A stretch of 45,747 nt of DNA from Actinomycetes bacterium (GCA_023437745.1 JAEZFI010000247.1:1-45747); one strand, 5' to 3'. Numbered from the stretch's first letter, positions 32,081 through 40,833 are shown. The notes: a model not told the origin generated them from the letters alone. Made by a program: numbers and translations.

Positions 32081-32086
32081 TAGGAT
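32081..32086 (+). promoter_or_regulatory. -10 element of the MFS gene, leaderless type
   Basis: TAGGAT ends 6 nt before GTG 32093, and no ribosome site is visible. Confidence 0.45.
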
Positions 32087-32092
32087 GACGTA

Positions 32093-33730
32093 GTGGGTTC
32101 TCCAGGTGACGCAGCGATCTCCAGCGTCGCGTCGGGGTCCCAGGAGCACGCGAGCTGGCGTGACCGCGTCCTGATCAACAAGGAGTTCTCGCGGCTCTGG
32201 GTCGCCCAGTTGATCGGGTCGTGCGGCGACTGGGTGGGCTTCTTCGCCATCACGGCGCTCGCCGCGTCGATCTCGGGCGAACCCGAGGCGGCGACCGCCC
32301 TGGTGCTCACGGCGCGGGTGGCGCCCTCGTTCTTCCTCGCCCCGATCATGGGGGTGCTGGTCGACCGGTTCGACCGCAAGATCCTCATGCGGATCGCCGA
32401 CATCAGCCGCGCGTGCGTGATGGCCTCGTTGCCCTTCGTCGGATCGCTGTGGGGGCTCATCGTCGCCTCGCTGATCCTCGAGGCGTTCACCCTGATGTGG
32501 GCACCGGCCAAGGAGTCGATGGTCCCGGCGATCGTCCCCCCGGAGCGGCTCACCAACGCGAACTCGCTGGGCCTGCTGGTGGCGTACGGGACGATGCCGT
32601 TCGCCGGGGTGCTGCAGTTCCTCCTCAAGAAGGGCAACGAGGCGCTGGCCGACATCTCGTGGCTGAGCCCGTTCCAGTTCGACCGGTCGATCGGCGAGAC
32701 GCAGGCGCTCGCCTTCTACTTCGACGCCAGCACCTACCTCGTCGTGGCGTTCATCGTCTGGCGGTTCATCAAGACGTCCGGTCACCCGGGAGCGGCGCCG
32801 TCCCAGCAGGCCGCGGTCGCGGAGCAGGCCCAGGCCGGCTCGGATGCGGCCGACGGCGAGCCGCACCGGGGCGGCATCCGGGAGGCCTTCCGCGGCATCC
32901 GCGAGGGCTGGCACTACATCTTCGTGAACCCTGTCGTCCGGGCCGTGAACCTCGGCCTCGCCGCCGGCCTCCTGGGCGGGGCGATGCTGGTGCCGCTCGG
33001 CCCGACGTTCGCCGCGAAGGTCACGGGCGACGTCAACACGTTCGGCCTCTACATCACCGTGATGGGCGTCGGCGTGGCCATCGCCGTCGCCGTGCTCAAC
33101 GTGGTGCAGAAGCGCATCCCGAAGGCCCCCGTGTTCGCGGCGATGCTCTTCATCGCCGGCATCTCGCTGCTCTTCGCCGTGACCATGTCGACCTTCTGGC
33201 TCTCGGTCGTGGGCGTGTTCGGTCTGGGGCTCGGCGCAGGGTCCGTCTACGTGCTCGGCTTCACCCTGCTCCAGGAGAACACGGACGACGCGCTGCGGGG
33301 CCGGATCTTCAGCACGTTGCTCACCCTCGTGCGGCTGTGCGTGCTGGGTGCGATGGTGCTGGGGCCCGCGCTCTCGGCGCTGTTCGACCCGCTCTCGAAG
33401 CGCTGGTTCGGTGACGGGAACGGCGACGGGATCCCCGAGGTCGAGATCTTCGGGCAGGGCTACTCGCTGCCGGGGGTCCGCATCACGCTGTGGTTGGCCG
33501 GGATCGTGGTCCTGATCGCCTCGTTCATCGCGTCCCGGGCGCTGAAGATCACCGTCCGCGGGAACTTCCGTGAGCTCACCGAGGAGGTGCGGCAGGTCGT
33601 GCGGGAGCGCTCCGACGACGGGAGCCGCACGCCGACGGTCTCGGACGAGGCGCTCGCGAGCGCGCAGCCCGCCGAGGCCGGCGACGAGGTGCCGGAAGCG
33701 GAGCGGAGCTCCTCCGAGCACCTGGCATGA
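32093..33730 (+). CDS. MFS transporter (MFS-3 / transmembrane effector type)
   Basis: A 545-aa integral membrane protein with about twelve helices. The opening RLWVAQLIGSCGDWVGFFAI and the loop between helices 2 and 3 (GVLVDRFDRKILMRIAD, the MFS motif A) put it in the MFS-3 group, whose members export drugs or siderophores or are uncharacterised. A long central loop (about residues 225-265) is alanine/glutamine-rich, and the last 60 residues form a charged cytoplasmic tail. GTG 32093 follows TAGGAT by 6 nt. Its stop overlaps the start of thymidylate kinase (ATGA), so it heads a coupled MFS-tmk-holB operon. The substrate is unknown. Confidence 0.87.
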   Translation: MGSPGDAAISSVASGSQEHASWRDRVLINKEFSRLWVAQLIGSCGDWVGFFAITALAASISGEPEAATALVLTARVAPSFFLAPIMGVLVDRFDRKILMRIADISRACVMASLPFVGSLWGLIVASLILEAFTLMWAPAKESMVPAIVPPERLTNANSLGLLVAYGTMPFAGVLQFLLKKGNEALADISWLSPFQFDRSIGETQALAFYFDASTYLVVAFIVWRFIKTSGHPGAAPSQQAAVAEQAQAGSDAADGEPHRGGIREAFRGIREGWHYIFVNPVVRAVNLGLAAGLLGGAMLVPLGPTFAAKVTGDVNTFGLYITVMGVGVAIAVAVLNVVQKRIPKAPVFAAMLFIAGISLLFAVTMSTFWLSVVGVFGLGLGAGSVYVLGFTLLQENTDDALRGRIFSTLLTLVRLCVLGAMVLGPALSALFDPLSKRWFGDGNGDGIPEVEIFGQGYSLPGVRITLWLAGIVVLIASFIASRALKITVRGNFRELTEEVRQVVRERSDDGSRTPTVSDEALASAQPAEAGDEVPEAERSSSEHLA

Positions 33731-34326
33731 CGGCGCGCTTCGTCGTCCTCGAAGGGGGCGAGGGCTGCGGGAAGTCCACCCAGGCGGCGCGACTCGCCGC
33801 CTCGCTGGGCGCGCTGCTGACGAGGGAGCCGGGCGACACGGCGATCGGGGCCCGCCTGCGTGAGCTGCTGCTCGACCCTGCGACCGAGGCCGGGCCGGTG
33901 ACCGAGGCGCTGCTGATGGCGGCCGACCGGGCCGAGCACGTGGCACGGGTGATCCGCCCGGCGCTCGACTCGGGACAGCACGTCGTGTGCGACCGGTACG
34001 TCGGCTCCTCCGTGGCCTACCAGGGGCACGGGCGAGGGCTGGACGTCGATCGCATCGTGGGGACCTCGGCGTGGGCCACGGGAGGGCTGGAGCCGGACCT
34101 CGTGGTGCTGCTCGAGGTGCCCGCGGCGGTGGCCGCCGAGCGGTTGGGCACCGACCTGGACCGGTTCGAGTCGGCGGGGGAGGGGTTCCACGACAGGGTC
34201 CGCGAGGGCTTCGTCGCGCAGGCCGAGGCCGACCCCGACCGATGGGTCCGAGTGGACGGCAACCGTCCGCTCGACGAGGTGTCGGCGTCCGTCCTGTCGG
34301 CGGTGCGTGAGAGGCTGGGGCTGTGA
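33727..34326 (+). CDS. tmk: Thymidylate kinase
   Basis: The enzyme phosphorylates dTMP to dTDP for DNA synthesis. The 199-aa protein shows the P-loop GGEGCGKST (residues 10-18), the TREPG motif that holds the sugar-phosphate, the CDRYVGSSVAYQG segment with the DRY triplet, and a short lid near RLGTDLDRFES. ATG 33727 overlaps the upstream MFS stop and its own stop overlaps the GTG of holB, so the three are coupled. Pairing with holB is common across bacteria and keeps nucleotide supply next to a replisome part. Confidence 0.95.
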   Translation: MTARFVVLEGGEGCGKSTQAARLAASLGALLTREPGDTAIGARLRELLLDPATEAGPVTEALLMAADRAEHVARVIRPALDSGQHVVCDRYVGSSVAYQGHGRGLDVDRIVGTSAWATGGLEPDLVVLLEVPAAVAAERLGTDLDRFESAGEGFHDRVREGFVAQAEADPDRWVRVDGNRPLDEVSASVLSAVRERLGL

Positions 34327-35399
34327 CGCAGCTGGAGCAGGCGATCGGCGCGGACCCGTTCGACCGGGTGGTGGGGCAGCCCGGTCCCGTCGCGATGCTG
34401 CGCTCCGCGCTGGGGTCACCGGTGCACGCCTACCTGCTCGTCGGGCGTCCGGGCACCGGCCCGGCGACCGCGGCGCGGGTGTTCGCCGGCGAGCTGCAGG
34501 TGCGGGCGAACCCTGGGACGGACGCCGACCGGCACCGCTCGCTTGCGCTGTCCGACCAGCACCCGGCGATCGAGGTGGTCGAGCGGGTCGGCGCGTCGAT
34601 CTCGGTGGACCAGGCCCGCGACGTCGCCCGGCGGGCCTCGCTCTCGCCGGCCGAGGGCGCCCTGCAGGTGCTGATCCTGACGGACTTCCACCTCGTGGGC
34701 TCGGCGGCGCCGACGTTGCTGAAGACGATCGAGGAGCCGCCGCCGTCGACGATCTTCCTGATCCTGGCCGACGACGTGCCCGAGGACCTGATCACCATCG
34801 CGTCGAGGTGCGTGCGGGTCGAGTTCGGCCCGGTGCCGACGGTCGACCTCGTCGCAACGCTGCGGGGCGAGGGCGTGCCCGCCGAGTTGGCGGAGGCCGC
34901 CGGTGTGGCCGCTGCGGGTGACCTCGACCGGGCCCGGTTGCTGGCGACCGACCCGAAGCTGGCGGACCGGCGCGGGTTCTGGTGGTCGGTGCCCGAGCGG
35001 GTCGACGGCACGGGGGCCCGGGCGGTGCAGCTGTGCGACGCCGCGCTCGCCCAGACCGAGACGGTGGTCGGACCGATCGAAGCGCGTCACGAGGCCGAGC
35101 GCGAGGCGCTCGAGACGGAGCTCGAGGAGTACGGCATCCGGGGCGGTGGCCGGCGCAAGGAGCTGGAGGACCGCCAGAAGCGAGAGCTCCGCCGCATCCG
35201 GACCGAGGAGCTTCGGGCCGGGGTGTCGCTCGTGGCGGGCCGGTACCGCGAGGCGCTCGGCGTGTCCGGTGGCCCCGCCGCCTACACCGCGGCGGCCGCC
35301 GCGGTCACCGAGCTCGAGGCCCGCCTGGCGCACAACCCCAACGAGCGCCTGGCGCTGCTGGCGTTCCTGGTCGACCTCCCCCGCCTCCCGGAGTCCTGA
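34323..35399 (+). CDS. holB: DNA polymerase III delta-prime subunit
   Basis: Delta-prime is part of the clamp loader that places the sliding clamp on DNA. Recognisable parts are the opening FDRVVGQPGPVAMLRSAL, the LLVGRPGTGPATAA loop (residues 38-51), a DFHLVGSAAPTLLKTIEEPP segment typical of clamp-loader subunits, and ASRCVRVEF. The P-loop lacks the GKT/S lysine, expected because delta-prime does not bind ATP productively. The four-cysteine zinc module usually found after the P-loop is absent: no cysteine occurs there. A charged coiled-coil-like stretch follows at about residues 255-300. GTG 34323 overlaps the tmk stop. Confidence 0.88.
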   Translation: MTQLEQAIGADPFDRVVGQPGPVAMLRSALGSPVHAYLLVGRPGTGPATAARVFAGELQVRANPGTDADRHRSLALSDQHPAIEVVERVGASISVDQARDVARRASLSPAEGALQVLILTDFHLVGSAAPTLLKTIEEPPPSTIFLILADDVPEDLITIASRCVRVEFGPVPTVDLVATLRGEGVPAELAEAAGVAAAGDLDRARLLATDPKLADRRGFWWSVPERVDGTGARAVQLCDAALAQTETVVGPIEARHEAEREALETELEEYGIRGGGRRKELEDRQKRELRRIRTEELRAGVSLVAGRYREALGVSGGPAAYTAAAAAVTELEARLAHNPNERLALLAFLVDLPRLPES

Positions 35400-35410
35400 C
35401 CCCTCACGTT

Positions 35411-35453
35411 CTCGGGGTCGAGAGCGTCGGATTCCGACCTCCCTGGCCCCGAG
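35411..35453. terminator. Nested inverted repeat after holB
   Basis: CTCGGGG (35411-35417) pairs with CCCCGAG (35447-35453); inside it GTCGG (35426-35430) pairs with CCGAC (35434-35438). It starts 12 nt after the holB stop and is likely a transcript end. The two-level layout, preceded by GTTCTCGG, recalls the palindromic repeats near 25366 and 25797. Confidence 0.4.
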
Positions 35454-35507
35454 TACGCCGGCGCTGCGCCCGGCAGATCCCGTTCGGGGGTTCGACCGCG
35501 GATTCGA

Positions 35508-35513
35508 TACAGT
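35508..35513 (+). promoter_or_regulatory. -10 element of tRNA-Thr
   Basis: TACAGT ends 10 nt before the mature tRNA 5' end; no convincing -35 is seen. Confidence 0.35.
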
Positions 35514-35523
35514 GGCGGCTCCC

Positions 35524-35596
35524 GCCCGGGTAGCTCAGACGGCAGAGCAGCTCACTCGTAATGAGCAGGTCAGGAGTTCGATTCTCCTCTCGGGCT
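35524..35596 (+). tRNA. tRNA-Thr (anticodon CGT)
   Basis: A complete cloverleaf can be drawn: acceptor GCCCGGG paired with CTCGGGC (one G-U), D-arm GCTC/GAGC, anticodon stem GCTCA/TGAGC with loop CTCGTAA giving anticodon CGT for the threonine codon ACG, and T-arm AGGAG/CTCCT with loop TTCGATT. The discriminator is T and CCA is not encoded. It lies 124 bp after holB. The 162 bp between it and the next gene show no supported feature. Confidence 0.95.
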
Positions 35597-35758
35597 CTTC
35601 GTCGGACCGCAGTCCGCCACGAATGCAGCCGCTCGGGCTCGGCCCTCGCAGCGAGCCCCTGGCCGCGCTGCTGGCGACGTCGCCCGTTGGACCATCCGGC
35701 CCGCCGACGGAAGCTCGCACGCGGCAACATTGGGCACCGCGAGGTGAAGGGCTGAGGC

Positions 35759-36160
35759 GTGACCGGAACTCGAGACGTGGGGCCAGCGGCACCGCCATCC
35801 TCCCAGGCGTCGACCGAGCACCCGCCCCCCATCGGTCGCCTCGGTTGGTGGGCGTGTGAGGAACCGGAACGCCCACCGGACTCCCGTTGCGGGTTCTGGC
35901 ACGAGTGCGCGGGGTGCCGTCTCGCGCTCGCCACCGTCGCCCGCGCCCTCGAGTGTGCGAGCGCCGACGTGCAGACCGACCGGCTTGCCGGCCTCGAGCC
36001 AGGTCCCCACGCGCTGGCCGACGCCGTCCGCGCGCTCGCAGACGAGTACGACGACGCTCGCATGATGGCGGTCATCGAGCGCGGGGTTCGCACCGGGCAC
36101 CCGGGCGGACTGCGAGATCGACGAGAGGGGCGAGACGGCATGACGAGCGGACCGGCGTGA
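35759..36160 (+). CDS. Small unknown protein with a CxxC-containing cluster
   Basis: I do not recognise this 133-aa protein. Residues 1-35 are proline-rich and probably disordered; the middle holds a compact cysteine/tryptophan patch (CGFWHECAGCRLAL, about residues 44-57), preceded by WWACE and followed by helices (ALADAVRALADEYDDARMMAVIERGV). The three close cysteines plus histidine could bind zinc. GTG 35759 has AAGGG about 8 nt upstream. Its stop overlaps the GTG of the next gene (GTGA), so the pair is translationally coupled and probably acts together. The high-GC frame could mislead; the overlap and helical end support it. Confidence 0.5.
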   Translation: MTGTRDVGPAAPPSSQASTEHPPPIGRLGWWACEEPERPPDSRCGFWHECAGCRLALATVARALECASADVQTDRLAGLEPGPHALADAVRALADEYDDARMMAVIERGVRTGHPGGLRDRREGRDGMTSGPA

Positions 36161-36969
36161 GCGACCTGCCGACAGGAGCGCCGTCGTGGCCGCGGCCCGA
36201 CCCGCCGCCCGGGTACCTGTATCCGCCTGTCCCGCCGCCCAGTGGTGGGCCGCCACCGCGCCCGCCGCGCCCGCCGCGTTCCAAGCTGGCGGTGCCCGCC
36301 GTCCTGGTCGGCGTGGTCCTCGTCGCGCTGTTCACGCTCGGGTTCGTGTTCGTCCGACGAGCGCCCAGCCCCGGCCCTCCGTCCGTGGTCGGCCGCCAGC
36401 TCGCGCCCACCTCCGTCGCGCTCACCACGACGACGGCGCCCCCGCCCCAGCCGTTGAGCCAGATCAACGTGCAACTCGTGTGCCTCGGCGGTGGCGACCC
36501 GCGCTTCCCACCGCTGGGCTCGCCGCCGCCGACCGCGCTGCCCACGACGGTGGCCCCGGGTGTCGCGGCGCTCGAGTACGACACGCATCGCCATCCGACG
36601 GCCGTCGTGAGGTCCCCACCCGGCAACCGGCCCGTCGTCCCGGCGAAGATCTCCACCCGCTTCATCAACGAGGCGCAGTACGGCCCGGCGGACTACCAGC
36701 TCGTGGCGTGCGTCTCCGAGACGGGTCGTGGCTCGCAACCGAAGGTGTGCGAGTACGAGCGCGGCAACCTGCGGACCTGGTACCCGACGCGCTACCACCT
36801 GTCGCTGCGGGAGGCCCACACGGGGCGCGAGGTCTACGCCGCCGATTGGACCGCCACCGTCGACTACTGCCGGGAAGCGATCATCTTCGAAGGTGACGAC
36901 GGTCCCCAGGCCGGTGGCGTGTGGGATGCCGAGGAGCTCCGACGCCGGATCGCTCCGTACGTGAACTGA
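36157..36969 (+). CDS. Single-span membrane protein with proline-rich N-terminus, unknown function
   Basis: The 270-aa protein has a cytoplasmic proline-rich head (about residues 8-42, runs such as PPPRPPRPPRS), one membrane helix (about 44-66, LAVPAVLVGVVLVALFTLGF) and an exported part of about 200 residues with a Thr/Pro linker and then a folded domain containing four cysteines (LVCLG, VACVS, KVCEY, DYCRE) that could form two disulfides. A heading like this resembles many actinobacterial secreted or wall-associated proteins, but no named domain is recognised. It is coupled to the small gene upstream by a GTGA overlap and ends 108 bp before the urease genes. Confidence 0.7.
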   Translation: MSDLPTGAPSWPRPDPPPGYLYPPVPPPSGGPPPRPPRPPRSKLAVPAVLVGVVLVALFTLGFVFVRRAPSPGPPSVVGRQLAPTSVALTTTTAPPPQPLSQINVQLVCLGGGDPRFPPLGSPPPTALPTTVAPGVAALEYDTHRHPTAVVRSPPGNRPVVPAKISTRFINEAQYGPADYQLVACVSETGRGSQPKVCEYERGNLRTWYPTRYHLSLREAHTGREVYAADWTATVDYCREAIIFEGDDGPQAGGVWDAEELRRRIAPYVN

Positions 36970-36987
36970 GCCGTTCCGCAGCGGGGG

Positions 36988-36993
36988 TAGAGT
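36988..36993 (+). promoter_or_regulatory. Putative -10 element of the urease operon
   Basis: TAGAGT stands about 85 nt before ureAB, giving a leader of roughly 75-80 nt that ends in GGAGG. No good -35 and no 11-bp half-site array is seen here, unlike before urtA. Confidence 0.3.
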
Positions 36994-37077
36994 CCGCCGA
37001 CCGGGCGACGGCGGACGTCGAACCGGGACCAGCGGGCCGCCGCCAGCACTGACGACAGCACGCATCACGGAGGCCGG

Positions 37078-37749
37078 ATGCGGATCACGCAGCACGAACA
37101 GGAACGGCTGATGATCGCCGGTGCCGCGGACGTGGCGCGACGCCGACGGGATCGAGGACTCCTCCTCAACCACCCCGAGGCGATGGCGCTGCTCACCGAC
37201 TGGGTGCTCGAGGCGGCTCGCGACGGCATGTCGGTCGCCGCCATCATGTCGGCCGGGCGTGAGGTGCTCGACACCTCCGACGTCATGCCGGGCGTGGACG
37301 TCCTCATCGACGAGCTCCAGGTCGAGGCGACCTTCCCCGACGGCACGAAGCTCGTGACGCTCCACGGGCCGATCCAACCCGCCGAGCTCGACCCGGGCGC
37401 CGACGACCCCGCCGCCGACGACCACGGCGCCGCCCGCGTCGTCCCTGGCGAGGTCCTCTACGGCGAGGGCGACATCGAACTGCTCGCCGGCCGGGAGCTG
37501 ATCTCGCTCATGGTCCTCAACACCGGCGACCGACCGGTGCAGGTCGGCTCGCACTTCCACTTCGCCGAGGCGAACGAGGCGCTGCAGTTCGACCGCGAAG
37601 CCGCGGTCGGCACGCGGCTCGCCGTGCCCGCCGGGACCAGCGTGCGCTTCGAACCCGGCATCTCGATGGAGGTCGAGGTCGTCGCCTTCGGGGGCGATCG
37701 GATCACGGCAGGGTTCCGGGGCCTCTACCCGCCGGGAGGTGCGGCGTGA
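37078..37749 (+). CDS. ureAB: Urease subunit gamma/beta fusion
   Basis: Residues 1-100 are urease gamma (MRITQHEQERLMI, NHPEAMALL, VLDTSDVMPGVDVLIDELQVEATFPDGTKLV), and from about 109 to the end the chain is urease beta (VPGEVLYGEGDIELLAGRE, VGSHFHFAEANEALQFDR, RFEPG). Fused gamma/beta subunits occur in several lineages, for example Helicobacter UreA; both pack around the nickel-bearing alpha subunit. A GGAGG site lies 5-9 nt before ATG 37078. The stop overlaps ureC (GTGA). It is the first gene of ureAB-C-F-G-D. Confidence 0.95.
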   Translation: MRITQHEQERLMIAGAADVARRRRDRGLLLNHPEAMALLTDWVLEAARDGMSVAAIMSAGREVLDTSDVMPGVDVLIDELQVEATFPDGTKLVTLHGPIQPAELDPGADDPAADDHGAARVVPGEVLYGEGDIELLAGRELISLMVLNTGDRPVQVGSHFHFAEANEALQFDREAAVGTRLAVPAGTSVRFEPGISMEVEVVAFGGDRITAGFRGLYPPGGAA

Positions 37750-39473
37750 GCGGCCCGATCCTCTCCCGGGAGCGGTACGCCGCGCTCTACGGACCGACGA
37801 CGGGCGACCGCATCCGCCTGGCCGACACCGACCTGCTCATCGAGATCGAGGACGATCTCTCGGGCGGACCGGGCCGCGCGGGGGACGAGGCGGTGTTCGG
37901 CGGCGGCAAGGTGATCCGCGAGTCGATGGGTCAGTCGCTGCGCACCGCCGCCCAGGGCGCGCCGGACCTGGTGATCACCGGGGCTGTCGTCGTCGACCAT
38001 TGGGGCATCGTCAAGGCCGACGTCGGGATCAAGGACGGGCGGATCGTCGCGCTGGGCAAGGCCGGCAACCCCGACACGATGGACGGCGTGCACCCCGACC
38101 TGGTGATCGGGCCGTCGACCGAGGTGCTCGCCGGGAACGGCAAGATCCTCACGGCCGGTGCGATCGACTGCCACGTGCACCTCATCTGCCCTCAGGTGCT
38201 CGACACAGCGCTCGCCACCGGGATCACGACGGTGATCGGCGGCGGCACCGGCCCGGCCGAGGGCACCAAGGCCACCACCGTCACGGCGTCGCCGTTCCAC
38301 CTCTCGTCGATGCTGACGTCGATGGATGCATGGCCCATCAACATCGTGCTGCTCGGCAAGGGCAACACGGTGTCGACCGACGCCATGTGGGAGCAGCTCC
38401 GGGCCGGCGCCAGCGGCTTCAAGCTCCACGAGGACTGGGGTTCCACCCCTGCAGCGATCGACGCCTGCCTGCGGGTGTGCGACGAAGCCGGCGTGCAGGC
38501 CTCGCTCCACACCGACACGCTGAACGAGGCGGGGTTCGTGGAGACGACCCTCGCCGCCATCGCCGGCCGGTCGATCCACTCGTACCACACCGAGGGCGCG
38601 GGGGGCGGCCACGCCCCCGACATCATCACGGTCGCCGGCGTGCCCAACGTGCTGCCCAGCTCGACCAACCCGACCCGCCCCCACACGGTCAACACGGCGG
38701 ACGAGCACCTCGACATGCTCATCGTCTGCCACCACCTCAACCCGTCGGTGCCCGAGGACCTGGCGTTCGCCGAGAGCCGCATCCGCCCGTCGACGATCGC
38801 CGCGGAGGACGTGCTGCACGACCTCGGTGCGATCTCGATGATCGGCTCGGACTCCCAGGCCATGGGCCGAGTGGGCGAGGTCGTCATCCGCACGTGGCAG
38901 ACCGCGCACGTGATGAAGCGCCGCCGGGGTGCACTCGCCGGCGACGGTCGAGCCGACAACGAGCGGGCCAAGCGCTACGTCGCCAAGTACACGATCTGCC
39001 CGGCGATCGCCCATGGCCTGAACCGTGAGATCGGCTCGGTCGAGCCCGGCAAGCTCGCCGACCTGGTCCTGTACGACCCCCGGTTCTTCGGCGTTCGCCC
39101 GCACGTCGTGGTCAAGGGCGGCGTGATCGCGTGGGGGGCGATGGGCGACGCGAACGCCTCCATCCCCACGCCGCAACCGGTGCTGCCCCGCCCGATGTTC
39201 GGGGCGTACGGCCGCACCGCCGGCCACACCTCCGTCGCCTTCGTCGCGCCGGCCGCCATCGAGGACGGGCTGGCCGAGCGGCTGGGCCTGTCGCACCGGG
39301 TGGTGGCCGTGGACGACTGCCGCGGAGTCACCAAGGCCGACATGGTCAACAACGACGCCCTGCCCGAGATCACCGTCGACCCCGACACCTTCATGGTGAC
39401 CGTCGACGGCGACGTCATCGAGCAGGACCCCGCCCGCGAGCTCCCCATGGCCCAGCGGTACTTCCTGTTCTGA
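37746..39473 (+). CDS. ureC: Urease subunit alpha
   Basis: The catalytic subunit splits urea into ammonia and carbamate at a dinickel site. All key residues can be seen in the 575-aa chain: H143 and H145 (CHVHL), the lysine that is carbamylated to bridge the nickels, K226 (GFKLHEDWG), histidines in ASLHTDTLNE and the GAGGGHAPD loop, and the flap C328-H329 (VCHHLNP). GTG 37746 overlaps the ureAB stop. UreF follows after 12 nt. The enzyme should be active once nickel is inserted by the UreF-G-D helpers encoded next. Confidence 0.97.
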   Translation: MSGPILSRERYAALYGPTTGDRIRLADTDLLIEIEDDLSGGPGRAGDEAVFGGGKVIRESMGQSLRTAAQGAPDLVITGAVVVDHWGIVKADVGIKDGRIVALGKAGNPDTMDGVHPDLVIGPSTEVLAGNGKILTAGAIDCHVHLICPQVLDTALATGITTVIGGGTGPAEGTKATTVTASPFHLSSMLTSMDAWPINIVLLGKGNTVSTDAMWEQLRAGASGFKLHEDWGSTPAAIDACLRVCDEAGVQASLHTDTLNEAGFVETTLAAIAGRSIHSYHTEGAGGGHAPDIITVAGVPNVLPSSTNPTRPHTVNTADEHLDMLIVCHHLNPSVPEDLAFAESRIRPSTIAAEDVLHDLGAISMIGSDSQAMGRVGEVVIRTWQTAHVMKRRRGALAGDGRADNERAKRYVAKYTICPAIAHGLNREIGSVEPGKLADLVLYDPRFFGVRPHVVVKGGVIAWGAMGDANASIPTPQPVLPRPMFGAYGRTAGHTSVAFVAPAAIEDGLAERLGLSHRVVAVDDCRGVTKADMVNNDALPEITVDPDTFMVTVDGDVIEQDPARELPMAQRYFLF

Positions 39474-39485
39474 GCAGGCGCACAC

Positions 39486-40133
39486 ATGTCGGTCGCAACA
39501 CTCCTCCTCCTCGCCGACGGGAGGTTCCCCGACGGCGCCCACGCGCACAGCTACGGGCTCGAGGCGGCCGTCGCTGCCGGGCGCGTCAGCGACATCGACT
39601 CGTTGTCGGACCACGTGACGTGCCGCCTGTGGACCTCGGGCCGCACGGATGCCGCGACGGCGCGCCTCGCTGCGGCCGGGGTGGACCCCGGGGTGCTCGA
39701 CGCCGCCTGGTGCGTCCGCACCCCGAGCGCAACGGCCCGGGCGACGTCGCGCTCACTCGGCCGTTCGCTCGCACGGACGGCCGCCAGGCTGCTGCCCGAC
39801 CGATCGATCGCCCTCGCCGACGGCCGCCCGCCGGTGCAGCCCGTGGCGTTCGGGCTGCTCGCCGCCGCCGCCGGCTGCGACCCGGACGAGGCAGCGCTGG
39901 CGAGCGCCCACGCCACGGCCGCCACGCTCGGCGCCGCCGGGCTCCGCCTGCTGGCGCTCGACCCGTTCGACGTCGCCGCCATGCTCCTCCACCTCCGACC
40001 GGATGTCGACGGCGTCGCCGACTCCACGCGTGGGCTCGTCGACGCGGCCGACCTCCCGCACGCATCCACCCCGTTCGTGGAGATCGACGTCGAGCACCAG
40101 CGCTCGATGCCCACCCGCCTCTTCCGCAGCTGA
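39486..40133 (+). CDS. ureF: Urease accessory protein UreF
   Basis: UreF joins UreD and UreG on apo-urease and gates nickel and CO2 insertion. The 215-aa protein is all-helical and shows the family's opening LLLLADGRFPDGAHAHSYGLEAAVAAG and a central GLLAAAAGCDPDEAALASAHATAA. Overall similarity to UreF is modest, as is normal for this fast-evolving family, but gene order leaves little doubt. It starts 12 nt after ureC. Confidence 0.88.
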   Translation: MSVATLLLLADGRFPDGAHAHSYGLEAAVAAGRVSDIDSLSDHVTCRLWTSGRTDAATARLAAAGVDPGVLDAAWCVRTPSATARATSRSLGRSLARTAARLLPDRSIALADGRPPVQPVAFGLLAAAAGCDPDEAALASAHATAATLGAAGLRLLALDPFDVAAMLLHLRPDVDGVADSTRGLVDAADLPHASTPFVEIDVEHQRSMPTRLFRS

Positions 40134-40158
40134 CCCCCGACACCTCCCAGGAGCCCCC

Positions 40159-40833
40159 GTGCACGACATCGGCACCGCCCACAGCCACGACCACGACCTC
40201 CCGCCCCGCGACGCCACCGTGGGGGCGTTCCGGGTCGGCATCGGCGGACCGGTCGGCACCGGCAAGACGGCGCTCGTCGCCGCGCTGTGCCAGCTGATGT
40301 CCGACGACCTGCGCATCGGCGTCGTGACGAACGACATCTACACGACCGAGGACGCCGACACCCTGAAGCGCCAGGGCGTCCTCGACGCCGCGCGCATCGT
40401 GGCGGTCGAGACCGGCTGCTGCCCGCACACCGCGATCCGCGAGGACATCACGGCGAACCTCGACGCCATCGAGGACCTCGAGGAGCGCGAGGGTCCGCTC
40501 GACCTCGTGCTCGTCGAGAGCGGCGGGGACAACCTCACCCTCACCTTCTCGAAGGGGCTCGTCGACGTGCAGCTGTTCGTGCTCGACGTCGCGGGTGGCG
40601 ACAAGGTGCCGCGCAAGGGTGGGCCCGGCGTCACACGTTCGGACCTCCTCGTGGTCAACAAGATCGACATCGCGCATCTCGTCAATGCGGACCTGGGTGT
40701 GATGCAGCGCGACGCCAAGGCCCAGCGCGGCGACCTGCCCACCGTGTTCGTGTCGCTCGCGTCGGCCCACGGCGCGGCGCCGATCGCAGACTGGATCCGC
40801 TCGCAGATGGCCCGGACGCGGGTGGCGAGCTGA
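40159..40833 (+). CDS. ureG: Urease accessory GTPase UreG
   Basis: UreG is the SIMIBI GTPase that carries nickel to urease. The 224 residues show the P-loop GPVGTGKT (30-37), NDIYTTEDA, the nickel-binding CPH motif within GCCPHTAIREDI, ESGGDNLTLTF and the guanine-specificity NKID. The N-terminus is histidine-rich (HDIGTAHSHDHD), which may store or bind nickel; a separate ureE gene is not found in the cluster. GTG 40159 is chosen because CAGGAG lies about 6 nt upstream; no other start fits. Confidence 0.95.
   Translation: MHDIGTAHSHDHDLPPRDATVGAFRVGIGGPVGTGKTALVAALCQLMSDDLRIGVVTNDIYTTEDADTLKRQGVLDAARIVAVETGCCPHTAIREDITANLDAIEDLEEREGPLDLVLVESGGDNLTLTFSKGLVDVQLFVLDVAGGDKVPRKGGPGVTRSDLLVVNKIDIAHLVNADLGVMQRDAKAQRGDLPTVFVSLASAHGAAPIADWIRSQMARTRVAS

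Noticed and set aside
28997..33946. A 1649-codon open frame on the minus strand across topA and the MFS gene
   Set aside because: It is the antisense shadow of topA and its neighbours: low-complexity Arg/His/Val/Asp-rich sequence with no domain, produced by the strong third-position GC bias. The plus strand has clear homologues.
35404..37560. A 718-codon minus-strand frame across tRNA-Thr, two small genes and ureAB
   Set aside because: It runs antisense through a tRNA and a clear urease subunit and has no recognisable domain.
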